Below, in pieces: positions 8,296-16,852 of a DNA stretch of 64,000 bases. The stretch is from NCBI GenBank assembly GCA_034932485.1, contig JAYFOQ010000016.1, positions 1-64,000 of the forward strand, in the 5' to 3' direction. Both the position numbers and the translations under genes were made by a program. How positions within the stretch are numbered: position 1 is the stretch's first letter; the number at the start of each line of letters is the position of its first letter. The notes beneath the pieces are model-generated. The model searched no databases, was not told the origin of the DNA, and saw nothing but the letters and a program-made list of their open reading frames with translations. Source of the stretch: Gordonibacter sp034932485 (GTDB taxonomy: Bacteria > Actinomycetota > Coriobacteriia > Coriobacteriales > Eggerthellaceae).

Positions 8296-9036
8296 ATGAT
8301 TCGGAAAATCATTCAAATAGACCAAGAAAAGTGCAACGGCTGCGGCCTGTGCGTCGATGCATGCCATGAGGGCGCTATTGGTTTGGTAGATGGTAAGGCA
8401 AAGCTATTGCGTGACGACTACTGCGATGGATTGGGTGACTGTCTGCCAGCATGCCCGACGAATGCGATTGCCTTCGTTGAGCGTGAGGCCGCGCCTTACG
8501 ACGAAGCCGCGGTACTTGCTGCTCAGCGAGAAAAAACTGCGAACCAAGGCACCGCTGCGCCCTTGGCGTTCACTGGTTGTCCGGGGAGCCGCATGCGTGA
8601 TCTATCACGTGAGACTGCTTCGAAGGAATCGCCTGCTGCGTCTGATGAACCTGTTGGGGCCACTGTTCCAACCGAGTTGAAACAGTGGCCCGTACAAATT
8701 AAGCTTGCTCCTGTGAATGCTCCTTATTTTAACGGAGCCGATTTGCTGATTGCGGCTGACTGCACCGCGTACGCCTATGGTGATTTTCATCGAACCTTCA
8801 TGCGTGGCAAGGTGGTGTTGGTGGGTTGTCCCAAGCTTGACGAGGGCGATTATACCGAGAAGTTAAGTGCCTTGATTGCTGCAAACGATCTAAAAAGTGT
8901 TACGGTGGTTCGTATGGAGGTGCCCTGTTGTGGCGGTATCGAGCGTGCGGTTGTTCATGCTGTTGAGGCAAGTGGAAAAACTTTGCCTTGTGAGGTGGTT
9001 ACGCTTTCGTTGGATGGACAAATTCTGAATCGGTAG
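8296..9036 (+). CDS. 4Fe-4S ferredoxin-like protein with C-terminal Cys domain
   Basis: A 246-aa iron-sulfur protein. Two 4Fe-4S motifs lie at the N-terminus: CNGCGLCVDACHEG and the looser CDGLGDCLPACPTNA. A poorly conserved linker is followed by a C-terminal domain with GCPKLDEGDY and VPCCGGIE, a layout known in a widespread family of anaerobe ferredoxin-domain proteins of uncertain role. ATG 8296 is preceded by AAAGGAA and replaces an in-frame upstream start that lacks a ribosome site. It probably acts as a cytoplasmic electron carrier or a cluster-containing sensor. It ends just before a strong terminator. Confidence 0.82.
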   Translation: MIRKIIQIDQEKCNGCGLCVDACHEGAIGLVDGKAKLLRDDYCDGLGDCLPACPTNAIAFVEREAAPYDEAAVLAAQREKTANQGTAAPLAFTGCPGSRMRDLSRETASKESPAASDEPVGATVPTELKQWPVQIKLAPVNAPYFNGADLLIAADCTAYAYGDFHRTFMRGKVVLVGCPKLDEGDYTEKLSALIAANDLKSVTVVRMEVPCCGGIERAVVHAVEASGKTLPCEVVTLSLDGQILNR

Positions 9037-9060
9037 TGTTTCCTACCTCCGATATCTTGT

Positions 9061-9096
9061 CAAAGCGTAGGGTGAAAGCTCTACGCTTTGTCTTAT
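9061..9096 (+). terminator. intrinsic terminator
   Basis: A perfect 10-bp stem (CAAAGCGTAG / CTACGCTTTG) with a 10-nt loop and a TCTTAT tail, 24 nt after the ferredoxin-like gene. Confidence 0.75.
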
Positions 9097-9233
9097 AGGA
9101 AGCTTATCGTGCTTGAGGATGACGAGGACCAAAGCCATGTTGGTATAGAATGATTCAATAAACGCATCGGCTGGCTCCGTTTGGCACTAAGGGGTGCGGC
9201 TGCTGGTTCCTGATTTGTTGAAAAGGGGGAGGC

Positions 9234-10685
9234 ATGGCGGTGCTCGTGATTGTCGGTGTGGTGCTTGTTGTTCTGGTGATTGTTCTTGTGGTGAACGCCG
9301 TGAGATTAAGGCCAGCCAAGGTGGCTAGCCCTTTACCGCCGAGTAAGGTAGTGGGGGATGATCGCGCGGTTGAGCGCTTTCAGAGTATGTTGCGGTTGCC
9401 CACCGTATGGGGTGAGCAGAATCCCCATGCCGACCATGCACCCTTTGATGCATTCGTTCCCACCATGCGCAATCTGTATCCTCGTGTGTTTGAGAATCTT
9501 GAGCTTACCATGTTCGAAACCTACGGCATTATGCTGAAGTGGAAGGGGGCGAACTCGACGCTCGCTCCTGGGGTGCTTATGGCTCATCACGATGTGGTGT
9601 CGGCTGATCCGGCGGGTTGGACCCACGATCCATTTGGTGCCGTTATCGAAGATGGTAGGATATGGGCGCGTGGAGCAGTGGATACGAAGTGTATTTTGGC
9701 TGCACTGTTTGAGGCTGTTGACGTTCTTTTGTCCGAAGGGTATGTGCCACCGCGTGACGTGTATCTCTGCTCGTCAAATTGTGAGGAAGATAACGGTCAA
9801 ACCACGCCTGCCATGGTGGCGCACTTTAAGGAGCGTGGTATTACCCCCGCGTTCGTGCTTGATGAAGGGGGCGCGGTTATTGATAATCCACCACTCGGCG
9901 TAAAGCGTCCGTTTGCTGTGATTGGCGTAACGGAAAAAGGATTATTCAATGCATTTGTTACGACGAATGCCCCAGGAGGTCATGCAGCTACTCCTTCACG
10001 TGATGATGCTACGGCCAAGCTGGTGTCTGCGCTTGATGAAGTGCAAAAAAACCCTCCTACTGCTAAGCTTGCCAAGCCAATTGAGGTTATGCTCAAAGAA
10101 CTAGCTGCTTACGGATCGTTCGGATTGCGCCTTGTGTTTGGTAATCTTTGGCTATTTCGTCCTCTTGTGCTGCGCATATTGAAAAGCAATCATGAGACGG
10201 CGGCTATGGTGCGTACTACCTATGCTCTTACGCAGCTGGCAGGTAGCCCATCGGCTAATATCATACCTAAACAAGCAACAGCCACGGTAAACGTGCGAGT
10301 AGATCCTTCTGAGTCGGTGGCTGCTGCACTTGCGCGTTTTAAAAGCCATTTTGATACCGAAACTCAATTTGAAGTCAGAAGCGCCATCGAACCTTCTCCC
10401 GTATCGCCCTTTGAAAACGATGAGGTGTTTGACTATCTGCGCGGTGTTACACACAGTGTGTACCCCGACGCAGGTATTGCTCCCTATATTCAGAGTAGCT
10501 GCAGCGATTCACGTCATTTTGCGCGCATTTGTCCTCATACGTACCGATTTGCTGGCATCTTATTTAGAGGGGATCAGCGTACGCGCGTGCATGGTCAGGA
10601 CGAGAACTTAGATGTGGATGCTTTTAAACGAGGCGTGGGGTTCTATACAGAGTTTATACGCCATCTTGATTTGTTGGGGAAATGA
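9234..10685 (+). CDS. M20-family metallopeptidase, membrane-anchored
   Basis: A zinc peptidase or carboxypeptidase of the M20 (PM20D1/Gly-X carboxypeptidase-like) group, 483 aa. Residues 2-22 form one hydrophobic N-terminal anchor. The metal centre is intact: AHHDVVS at 117-123 (His118, Asp120), ARGAVD with the bridging Asp150, and SSNCEEDNG with the catalytic Glu184-Glu185 pair. The dimerisation domain segment GGHAATPSRDD and the late metal His in RTRVHGQDE are also present. ATG 9234 has the ribosome site GGGGGAGG. Six bases separate it from the MFS gene downstream, so the pair likely forms a peptide or N-acyl-amino-acid utilisation operon. Confidence 0.88.
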   Translation: MAVLVIVGVVLVVLVIVLVVNAVRLRPAKVASPLPPSKVVGDDRAVERFQSMLRLPTVWGEQNPHADHAPFDAFVPTMRNLYPRVFENLELTMFETYGIMLKWKGANSTLAPGVLMAHHDVVSADPAGWTHDPFGAVIEDGRIWARGAVDTKCILAALFEAVDVLLSEGYVPPRDVYLCSSNCEEDNGQTTPAMVAHFKERGITPAFVLDEGGAVIDNPPLGVKRPFAVIGVTEKGLFNAFVTTNAPGGHAATPSRDDATAKLVSALDEVQKNPPTAKLAKPIEVMLKELAAYGSFGLRLVFGNLWLFRPLVLRILKSNHETAAMVRTTYALTQLAGSPSANIIPKQATATVNVRVDPSESVAAALARFKSHFDTETQFEVRSAIEPSPVSPFENDEVFDYLRGVTHSVYPDAGIAPYIQSSCSDSRHFARICPHTYRFAGILFRGDQRTRVHGQDENLDVDAFKRGVGFYTEFIRHLDLLGK

Positions 10686-10691
10686 GGAACT

Positions 10692-12047
10692 ATGGCTGAA
10701 GCAGGCAAGATAGTGTCGGGCGGAAAAACGTTCTACGGTTGGTGGATTGTTGCGGGCGGATTCTTAATTATGGCAACGTGCTATACCGTTTTCGTGAATT
10801 GCATCCCCTTGTTTCAAACGCATATGGTAGAAGAGTTGGGCGTGACGGTAGGCCAGTTCAATACGGGTGTTTCCATCACAACGGTCGTTGCAGTATTTGC
10901 TTCGTTAGTTATTGGGAAGCTTACCGATAAATGTAGCGCTCGGGTGCTTGGGTGTTTTACGGTGGTGACAAGTGCCGTGGTGTTGGTGGGGCTGTCGGCG
11001 GTAACCCAACTTTGGCAGCTGTACGCACTCTGTGTAGTGGCTGGCATGATTGTCGTGGCAGGCACGCGTCTTCTGGTATCGGTGGTTATCTCGAACTGGT
11101 TCACGCTGAAGCGTGGTTTGGCGGTGTCTATTGCGCTGGCAGGATCGGGCGCGGGCGGTGTTGCTTTGTCCCCCTTAACCAGTGTGATGATTGTTGATTA
11201 CGGATGGCGTACGGCATTCTTGGTGCTGGCAACAGTGTGTCTCGTGGCATCGTTGCCATTAGTTTTGATTGCGTTTCGCTCGCGACCGAGCGACAAAGGG
11301 CTCCTGCCTTACGGGGCAGGGCAGGAGGAACACGCCAAGGCTGATCTATCTCCCGATAAGCCAGTCACGGTGTCAATAGGCTGGAAGGTGTTGCGAAAGA
11401 GCTCCTGCTTTTGGCTGCTTATTGTAGGCTTCGTAATGATGGGTGTTACCAACGGAGCCATTATCACTAACTCCATTGCTAACATGACTTCGGTTACTGT
11501 CGGTGGTATTGAGGTAGTGTCGGGCGGGCATTCAACTATTTGGGCTGGCAACGTATGGGCATTCTATCTGGCCGTAGTTATTGTGGCAAAGATTGCGCTG
11601 GGTGCAGTGTATGACCGCTGGGGTCTGAAAGTAGGCACGATTCTTGGTACGGCAACGTCGGTATTGGCGGGCGTGGCATTGTGTTTTCCGGCGACTGATT
11701 GGGGTCCGATTCTTGCAGCAGCATCGTTTGGGTTTGCCACGTGTATGGGTACGGTAGCCCCGCCAATTATGGTGGTGAAGGAGTTCGGTAAGAAAGACTT
11801 AGGTACCGTGACCGGCATCGTAACAGCATTTGAAATGCTGGGCGCTGCCGTAGGTGCGGTGGTTTCGGGTGTGATGTTCGACTCATATTTATCATTCGTC
11901 CCGGTATGGATTATGGTAATTGTTGCATCGGTAATTATGGGTATGGCACTGTTAGCATCGGTTCCAGGAGCCCGCAAGTTAGCAGAACGCCGCATTGCCG
12001 AGGGCGCACCGCTACTTGATGCCGAAGGGTTCGAGATAAAGGCGTAA
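10692..12047 (+). CDS. MFS transporter, oxalate/formate antiporter-like
   Basis: A 451-aa 12-TM major-facilitator carrier. Like other members of the OxlT-related group it begins with a YGWWIV motif and has RSRPSDKGLLPYG in the central loop, then a typical C-terminal half with VYDRWGLK. It probably moves a small organic acid or a peptidase product. It starts 6 nt after the upstream M20 peptidase stop, with GAGGAACT as ribosome site, and is followed by a strong terminator, so the two genes form a bicistronic unit. Confidence 0.85.
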   Translation: MAEAGKIVSGGKTFYGWWIVAGGFLIMATCYTVFVNCIPLFQTHMVEELGVTVGQFNTGVSITTVVAVFASLVIGKLTDKCSARVLGCFTVVTSAVVLVGLSAVTQLWQLYALCVVAGMIVVAGTRLLVSVVISNWFTLKRGLAVSIALAGSGAGGVALSPLTSVMIVDYGWRTAFLVLATVCLVASLPLVLIAFRSRPSDKGLLPYGAGQEEHAKADLSPDKPVTVSIGWKVLRKSSCFWLLIVGFVMMGVTNGAIITNSIANMTSVTVGGIEVVSGGHSTIWAGNVWAFYLAVVIVAKIALGAVYDRWGLKVGTILGTATSVLAGVALCFPATDWGPILAAASFGFATCMGTVAPPIMVVKEFGKKDLGTVTGIVTAFEMLGAAVGAVVSGVMFDSYLSFVPVWIMVIVASVIMGMALLASVPGARKLAERRIAEGAPLLDAEGFEIKA

Positions 12048-12062
12048 GTGGCATTTGCTTTA

Positions 12063-12107
12063 AAAAAAGTAGACGCAGCGACCCCGGGTGGGGTCGCTGC
12101 GTTTGTA
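12063..12107. terminator. bidirectional intrinsic terminator
   Basis: A perfect 13-bp stem (ACGCAGCGACCCC / GGGGTCGCTGCGT, loop GGGT) at 12073-12102 has TTTGTAT on the + side and a run of seven T on the minus side. It lies between the convergent MFS and ettA genes. Confidence 0.85.
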
Positions 12108-12126
12108 TGGTGCTTCCAGGTTGTGT

Positions 12127-12158
12127 CGAAGGGGTACCCAGCTAGGGCTACCCCTTCG
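12127..12158. repeat. second hairpin between MFS gene and ettA
   Basis: A 10-bp perfect inverted repeat (CGAAGGGGTA / TACCCCTTCG) with a 12-nt interior, 20 nt beyond the ettA stop. There is no T-run, so it may be a backup or 3'-protecting stem. Confidence 0.5.
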
Positions 12159-12178
12159 CTAAGAGGTGCAGTGTGGTG

Positions 12179-13858
12179 CTAGTCGCGGGTAAGCTTGCGG
12201 TGGACGCGATGTGGCTTTGCGGCCTCGGGCCCTAGACGCTGAATGCGGTTTTCCTGGTAGGCCTCGAAGTTACCTTCAAACCAGAACCAGTTGCCAGGGT
12301 TGTCGTCGGTGCCTTCCCATGCCAGCATGTGGGTGGCAACGCGGTCGAGGAACCAGCGGTCGTGGCTGACCACTACCGAGCACCCGGGGAAGTTTAACAA
12401 AGCTTCTTCTAAGCTCGATAGCGTTTCTACGTCCAGGTCGTTGGTGGGTTCGTCGAGCAGCAAGAGGTTGCCGCCTTGCTTCAGCGTGAGTGCCAGATTC
12501 AAGCGGTTGCGTTCGCCACCCGAGAGCACTCCTGCTGGCTTTTGCTGGTCGGAGCCTTTGAAGCCGAACGCGGCCACGTAAGCACGACTTGGCACCTCAG
12601 TTTCGCCCACCATCATGTAATCGTTGCCGTCAGATACAACTTCCCAGAGGGTCTTTTTCGGGTCGATGCCTGCACGGTTCTGATCGACATAGGAAACCTT
12701 TACCGTTTCGCCGATTTCTAGGTTACCTGAGGTGAGCTGCTCTAGCCCTACGATGGTTTTGAACAGGGTGGTTTTACCCACGCCGTTCGGGCCTATTACT
12801 CCTACGATGCCGTTGCGGGGCAGGGTGAAGGATAAGTCGTCGATAAGCACGCGGTCGCCGAAGGCTTTGTGTAGGTGTTCTGCAACGATAACCTTTGCCC
12901 CCAAGCGCGGACCCGCCGGAATTTGAATCTCGGTAAAGTCTAGCTTCTTGGTGGCGAGGGCTTCAGCTTCCATCTGATCGTAGCGATCGAGACGAGCTTT
13001 GCTCTTAGCCTGACGCGCCTTGGGGCTTGAACGTACCCATTCCAGCTCGGACTCCATACGTTTTGCTAGTTTCGCATCGCGCTGGCCCTGCGCCTTGAGA
13101 CGCTGAGATTTCGTTTCTAGGTAGGTGGAATAGTTTCCCTTATAGGGGAACAAATTACCGCGGTCCACCTCGCAGATCCACTCGGCCACGTTGTCGAGGA
13201 AGTAGCGGTCGTGCGTGACAGCCAGTACGGCGCCTGGGTACTTGCTGAGGAACTGCTCGAGCCACAGCACTGATTCGGCATCTAGGTGGTTGGTGGGCTC
13301 GTCAAGCAGTAGCAAGTCGGGAGCTTCCAAGAGTAAGCGACAAAGCGCTACGCGGCGACGCTCGCCACCGGAGAGGTGCGTGATAGGCTCGTCGGGATCG
13401 GGGCACTGAAGCGCGTCCATGGCCTGCGACAGCTGGCTATCCAGATCCCAGGCGTCGGCTGCGTCGATCTCGGTTTGCAGCTTGCCCATTTCGTCCATGA
13501 GGGCGTCGAAGTCGGCATCAGGCGCGGCCATCTCTTCGCCGATGGCGTTGAAGCGATCGATTTTGGCGAGGATATCACCGAAGGCCATGCGGATGTTCTC
13601 GATGACCGTCTTGTCTTCGTCCAGCGGCGGTTCTTGCTGCAGGATGCCCACCGTGTAGCCGGGCGAAAGTCGTGCGTCGCCGTTGGTAACCTCCTCGAGG
13701 CCGGCCATAAGCTTCAATAGCGTGGATTTGCCCATGCCGTTGGGGCCGACGACGCCAATCTTTGCACCTGGGTAGAACGACAAGCTCACGTCATCGAGGA
13801 TGACCTTGTCGCCGTGTGCCTTGCGCGCCTTGTACATTTGGTAAATAAATTCTGCCAT
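12179..13858 (-). CDS. ettA: energy-dependent translational throttle protein EttA (ABC-F)
   Basis: A soluble tandem-ATPase of the ABC-F family that binds the ribosomal E-site and gates the first elongation steps according to the ATP/ADP ratio. Its 559 aa match EttA (~555). Both nucleotide-binding domains are complete: GPNGMGKST with LSGGERRRVALCRLL and LLLLDEPTNHLD in the first, GPNGVGKTT with LSGGERNRLNLALTL and LLLLDEPTNDLD in the second. A charged inter-domain linker contains the RLDRYDQM region. The final basic tail is typical. ATG 13858 follows GAGGGAT. It is monocistronic and convergent with the upstream MFS gene. Confidence 0.95.
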   Translation of the reverse strand: MAEFIYQMYKARKAHGDKVILDDVSLSFYPGAKIGVVGPNGMGKSTLLKLMAGLEEVTNGDARLSPGYTVGILQQEPPLDEDKTVIENIRMAFGDILAKIDRFNAIGEEMAAPDADFDALMDEMGKLQTEIDAADAWDLDSQLSQAMDALQCPDPDEPITHLSGGERRRVALCRLLLEAPDLLLLDEPTNHLDAESVLWLEQFLSKYPGAVLAVTHDRYFLDNVAEWICEVDRGNLFPYKGNYSTYLETKSQRLKAQGQRDAKLAKRMESELEWVRSSPKARQAKSKARLDRYDQMEAEALATKKLDFTEIQIPAGPRLGAKVIVAEHLHKAFGDRVLIDDLSFTLPRNGIVGVIGPNGVGKTTLFKTIVGLEQLTSGNLEIGETVKVSYVDQNRAGIDPKKTLWEVVSDGNDYMMVGETEVPSRAYVAAFGFKGSDQQKPAGVLSGGERNRLNLALTLKQGGNLLLLDEPTNDLDVETLSSLEEALLNFPGCSVVVSHDRWFLDRVATHMLAWEGTDDNPGNWFWFEGNFEAYQENRIQRLGPEAAKPHRVHRKLTRD

Positions 13859-14141
13859 ATCCCTCGTTGTGCCTTTCTGTCAGGGACGGTACTGCTTGAA
13901 TTACGCCCGTGTTGCAAAGCGGAATACGAAACTTCCGATGCGCGCACGTGGCGTAACGTCTATTGTCTCATGAGTGCGCGTTGTTTGCGAGACTGGGTTT
14001 GTCTGTCGTGTGTCCAGTGGAGCTTATGGGCGGCAACTTTGCACCGCAACATAGGTGGTGACATGCGGCTGTAGGCTTGATGCAGCGTCTTTATGCTAAG
14101 TAGGAAGGTAATGGACGAAAATGGGACTAGGGGAGGAGAAA

Positions 14142-14219
14142 ATGGTGGCTTGGGGGTTAGACTTGGTTCGGCGGCACATAAAAGACCAGGTTGCCAGATT
14201 CTATGAACATAGGAGGTAA
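14142..14219 (+). CDS. small ORF, 25 aa, amphipathic helix
   Basis: ATG 14142 is preceded by GGGGAGGAGAAA, one of the strongest ribosome sites in the window. The product contains LDLVRRHIKDQVARFYEHRR, a basic amphipathic helix. An in-frame ATG at 14121 would add seven residues. The next small ORF begins two bases after its stop, and the AGGAGG that overlaps this stop would serve it. It may be a leader peptide or a genuine small protein; no family is recognised. Confidence 0.35.
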   Translation: MVAWGLDLVRRHIKDQVARFYEHRR

Positions 14220-14220
14220 G

Positions 14221-14388
14221 GTGCTTCTTGCCCCAAGTCAAATTTTTGTCCACGACCAAGCATCCGCCACCTGCGGCTACTATGGGGCTATCGTGTGGCC
14301 ACTACGCAGCTACCTCCGGGCTGTTAAGCGGCCCCCATGCGACTACGGTGAGGAGCTATTGCGAAGCCGCTTAGGGGGCGCTTCCTGA
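14221..14388 (+). CDS. small ORF, 55 aa, coupled to the preceding one
   Basis: GTG 14221 follows AGGAGG with a 4-nt gap and lies directly after the stop of the 25-aa ORF. The product (contains FVHDQASATCGYYG and EELLRSRLGGAS) has no recognised domain. Part of the DNA also forms inverted repeats, so the apparent reading frame may instead be a by-product of RNA structure. Confidence 0.22.
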   Translation: MLLAPSQIFVHDQASATCGYYGAIVWPLRSYLRAVKRPPCDYGEELLRSRLGGAS

Positions 14389-14478
14389 AAAGCGGCTCAC
14401 ACCGCGTGTTTCGAGGTTAAGCTCGCTTAGATGCGGGAGCGTGTTACTATGTTCGCCGACAAAATGAGGAGGTGAGCG

Positions 14479-15318
14479 ATGCCGCTTATTCATATAGCTA
14501 GTTTAGACGACCCGCGTTTGTCGGTGTATTCGGGTGTGACCGACGCGCAGTTGCGCGATTGCTCCGATTTCGAGCAAGGGTTGTTCATCGCAGAATCGCG
14601 AAAGGTGATTGACCGCGCGCGAACTGCGGGAATGCGGCTTTGTTCGCTTTTTTTGGAGGAGAAATGGCTCACACAGACGATGCCGCTTATCGAGTGCGTG
14701 TTGGAGGAAGACCCAACATTGCCGGTGTTGGTGGCCACGCGTACGCAGTTCCATGCGATTACCGGCTATGAGGTGACACGTGGTGCGCTTGCCGCGTTCG
14801 AACGTCCTGCGCTGCCAGAGGTGACGGAATTGCTGGCCGATTCTCATCGCGTGGCGATACTTGAAGATGTAACCAACTATACGAATATCGGTGCGGTGTT
14901 TCGCTCGGCGGCGGCTTTGGGTATCGATGCGGTGCTCATTACGCCATCGTGTCATGACCCTTTGTATCGTCGTGCTGCTCGTGTATCAATGGGAACGGTG
15001 TTTCAGGTGCCATGGACGCGTATTGGGGAGGAGCGCGATTGGGCGCTTCAGGGGGTGCCCTTGCTGCACGAGCTGGGATTCAAGACGGCTGCACTTGCTT
15101 TGTCTGATAATGCGGTGCCACTACACGATGCGCGTTTGCGGGAGTGCGATAAGTTGGCACTGGTTTTGGGTACCGAAGGAGATGGACTTTCGGTTTCCAC
15201 CATCGCTCAGTGCGACTATACGGTGAAGATACCTATGGATCACGATGTGGACTCGCTTAATGTGGCCGCCGCTAGTGCGGTGGCGTTCTGGGAATTACGT
15301 ACGAAGTGGCGAGACTAG
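14479..15318 (+). CDS. SpoU/TrmH-family RNA 2'-O-methyltransferase
   Basis: A SAM-dependent methyltransferase with the SPOUT knot, 279 aa, modifying a ribose in tRNA or rRNA. The N-terminal ~110 residues form a substrate-binding domain. Motif 1 is VTNYTNIGAVFRSAAALG, with the conserved Asn and catalytic Arg. Motif 2 is LALVLGTEGDGLS, and motif 3 is IPMDHDVDSLNVAAASAVA. ATG 14479 has a strong GAGGAGGTGAG site. The target nucleotide is not predictable. It appears monocistronic. Confidence 0.87.
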   Translation: MPLIHIASLDDPRLSVYSGVTDAQLRDCSDFEQGLFIAESRKVIDRARTAGMRLCSLFLEEKWLTQTMPLIECVLEEDPTLPVLVATRTQFHAITGYEVTRGALAAFERPALPEVTELLADSHRVAILEDVTNYTNIGAVFRSAAALGIDAVLITPSCHDPLYRRAARVSMGTVFQVPWTRIGEERDWALQGVPLLHELGFKTAALALSDNAVPLHDARLRECDKLALVLGTEGDGLSVSTIAQCDYTVKIPMDHDVDSLNVAAASAVAFWELRTKWRD

Positions 15319-15345
15319 GAAAGAGAGAGCGCCGTGCATTCTATA

Positions 15346-15395
15346 TTCGTGAGTAAGGCCCGGCAGGTGCATATATGCCAGACCTTACTCACGAA
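15346..15395. terminator. long hairpin between convergent genes, likely bidirectional transcript end
   Basis: A 13-bp perfect stem (TTCGTGAGTAAGG / CCTTACTCACGAA) has an inner GGC/GCC stem. It sits 28 nt after the SpoU gene stop and 34 nt from the stop of the convergent TIGR00300 gene. A poly-T tail is missing on both strands, so its strength is uncertain. Confidence 0.5.
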
Positions 15396-15428
15396 GGTAT
15401 CGCCTTATGGTGCGCGATCTTATCTTTT

Positions 15429-16655
15429 TTAACAGCCTAGTTCGTTTGCAAGCTGCTCGAGAAACAATCCCACATCGGTAACAACACCGATGGTTTGCCA
15501 GCTACCGCGATCGGCAAGCTTGGTTACTACCGCAGGATCGATATCCACGCACACGGTTGTTACTGCGGCGGGTAACATATTGCCCGTCGCGATGGAGTGT
15601 AGCATGGTGGAGAGCATGATACATGCCCCTGCTTGCTGACACCACGTGCGCATGGCTTCCTGCGCTTCGATCACGTCAGTGATTACGTCGGGCAAAGGGC
15701 CATCGTCGCGGATGGAGCCGGCGAGAATGTAGGGGGTTTCCGTTTGTACAAGCGTGTGCATGAGCCCGTTTTTGAGCACGCCTTTCTCGACAGCCTCGCG
15801 AATGTTGCCCGCAGCCCTTATTTGATTGATGGCGCGCAGATGGTGTTCGCTGCCGCCGGGTACGGGAGCGCCACTTTTCATGTTGATGCCCAGAGACGTT
15901 CCATAAAGCGCCGTTTCAATATCGTGCGTGGCCACCGCATTGCCGCCGAACAGTACGCCCACGTATCCGTGGCGAACGAGGCGAGCAAGATGCTCGGCTG
16001 CTCCGGTATGGATAACCGCAGGTCCGGCCACAGCGATAGTTTTTTGTCCGCTTTCGCGCACCTCGCGCAAGAGTGAGGCAACTTGCCTAACAATTTGGGC
16101 TTTCGGCTTCTCGCTACTCACCGTTGAGTTCATGAACTCGAATGCTGCCTTTTCACGGGGACGTTCTTGAGATACCACGCGCAAGCCCGTTTGTCCCACA
16201 ACAAACAAATCGCCTTCTTTCACGCGACTAATGGGTATGCCCGCTGCGGTTTGGGTGTGCTTGTCAACGCGAATACCGAGGTCCATTTCCGTATTAGCAA
16301 CGCGTATCCATTGTCCGTCTTTGCGTATGAAGGTGGTAAGGTTGGTGGTGGAGTAGAAATCTTCAGGGAATACGCCGTCAGCTGGTGCTGGTCTCACCTG
16401 GGCATCTTCGGGATGCAGGGGGGTTACGCCATGCTCGTGAATGGCTTTCAGAATTTCCGTCAGATGATCTCTGCTTGCTCCAGAAACGCGCATGGTGATG
16501 GTTGACGGGTTTTCGTTGCCACGTCCGATGTCTAAAGAAAGCATTTCGAAGGCGCCATCAAGCTCGACAATGCCGCTCATGATTTTAGCCAGAATGTTTG
16601 AGTCGATTAAATGCCCTTCGGCGGTTACATCCTCGTAGAATACGTACTCCGACAT
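15429..16655 (-). CDS. TIGR00300/LOR-SDH domain protein, ornithine cyclodeaminase-type
   Basis: A 408-aa cytosolic protein of the conserved LOR/SDH-region family (TIGR00300). Members include the archaeal ornithine cyclodeaminase and the C-terminal domain of cyanobacterial ArgZ/AgrE, which convert ornithine to proline and ammonia with NAD. The N-terminal ~100 residues form the LOR/SDH region, followed by FPEDFYSTTNL, a mark of the family. The Rossmann-like centre has AVAGPAVIHTGAAEHLA and VGVLFGGNAVATHDIE. GTSLGINM and the CIMLSTMLHSIATGNMLP segment close the active site. The length is normal. It stands alone with its own hairpin. The enzymatic role is inferred from the family; an arginine/ornithine-degrading anaerobe would suit it. 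Confidence 0.8.
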   Translation of the reverse strand: MSEYVFYEDVTAEGHLIDSNILAKIMSGIVELDGAFEMLSLDIGRGNENPSTITMRVSGASRDHLTEILKAIHEHGVTPLHPEDAQVRPAPADGVFPEDFYSTTNLTTFIRKDGQWIRVANTEMDLGIRVDKHTQTAAGIPISRVKEGDLFVVGQTGLRVVSQERPREKAAFEFMNSTVSSEKPKAQIVRQVASLLREVRESGQKTIAVAGPAVIHTGAAEHLARLVRHGYVGVLFGGNAVATHDIETALYGTSLGINMKSGAPVPGGSEHHLRAINQIRAAGNIREAVEKGVLKNGLMHTLVQTETPYILAGSIRDDGPLPDVITDVIEAQEAMRTWCQQAGACIMLSTMLHSIATGNMLPAAVTTVCVDIDPAVVTKLADRGSWQTIGVVTDVGLFLEQLANELGC

Positions 16656-16852
16656 AGCGCTACCTTTCGTGATGCAAAGAAATAGCTGGTATGAGGCTTA
16701 TTGTACCGGAGAAACCAAAATGAGGAAGAGGCGTGGCGGGGACATAGGTTCTTCTTCCGATAATTCGGGGCCGGTTGTGTCTCATAATAGCGGATACGCT
16801 AGAATTGCACGATGGACGAATGGTCGTTCGTGCTGAATGTCGGGAGGAAACG

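Larger units (their letters stand above)
13859..14478. other. 620-bp intergenic region with small ORFs and inverted repeats
   Basis: Between divergent ettA and the SpoU methyltransferase gene there is no conventional gene. It contains two tandem small ORFs with strong ribosome sites (listed separately). It also has several complementary segments: GACTTGG (14159-14165) pairs with CCAAGTC (about 14234-14240, followed by AAATTTTT), and TAAGCGGC near 14320 pairs with GCCGCTTA near 14366. These could fold in RNA. No known riboswitch, tmRNA, RNase P or SRP RNA signature was recognised on either strand. Confidence 0.4.

Noticed and set aside
14141..14376. Known structural RNA (tmRNA, SRP RNA, RNase P RNA, 6S, cobalamin or SAM riboswitch)
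   Set aside because: Inverted repeats exist, but none of the conserved core sequences of these RNAs was found on either strand.
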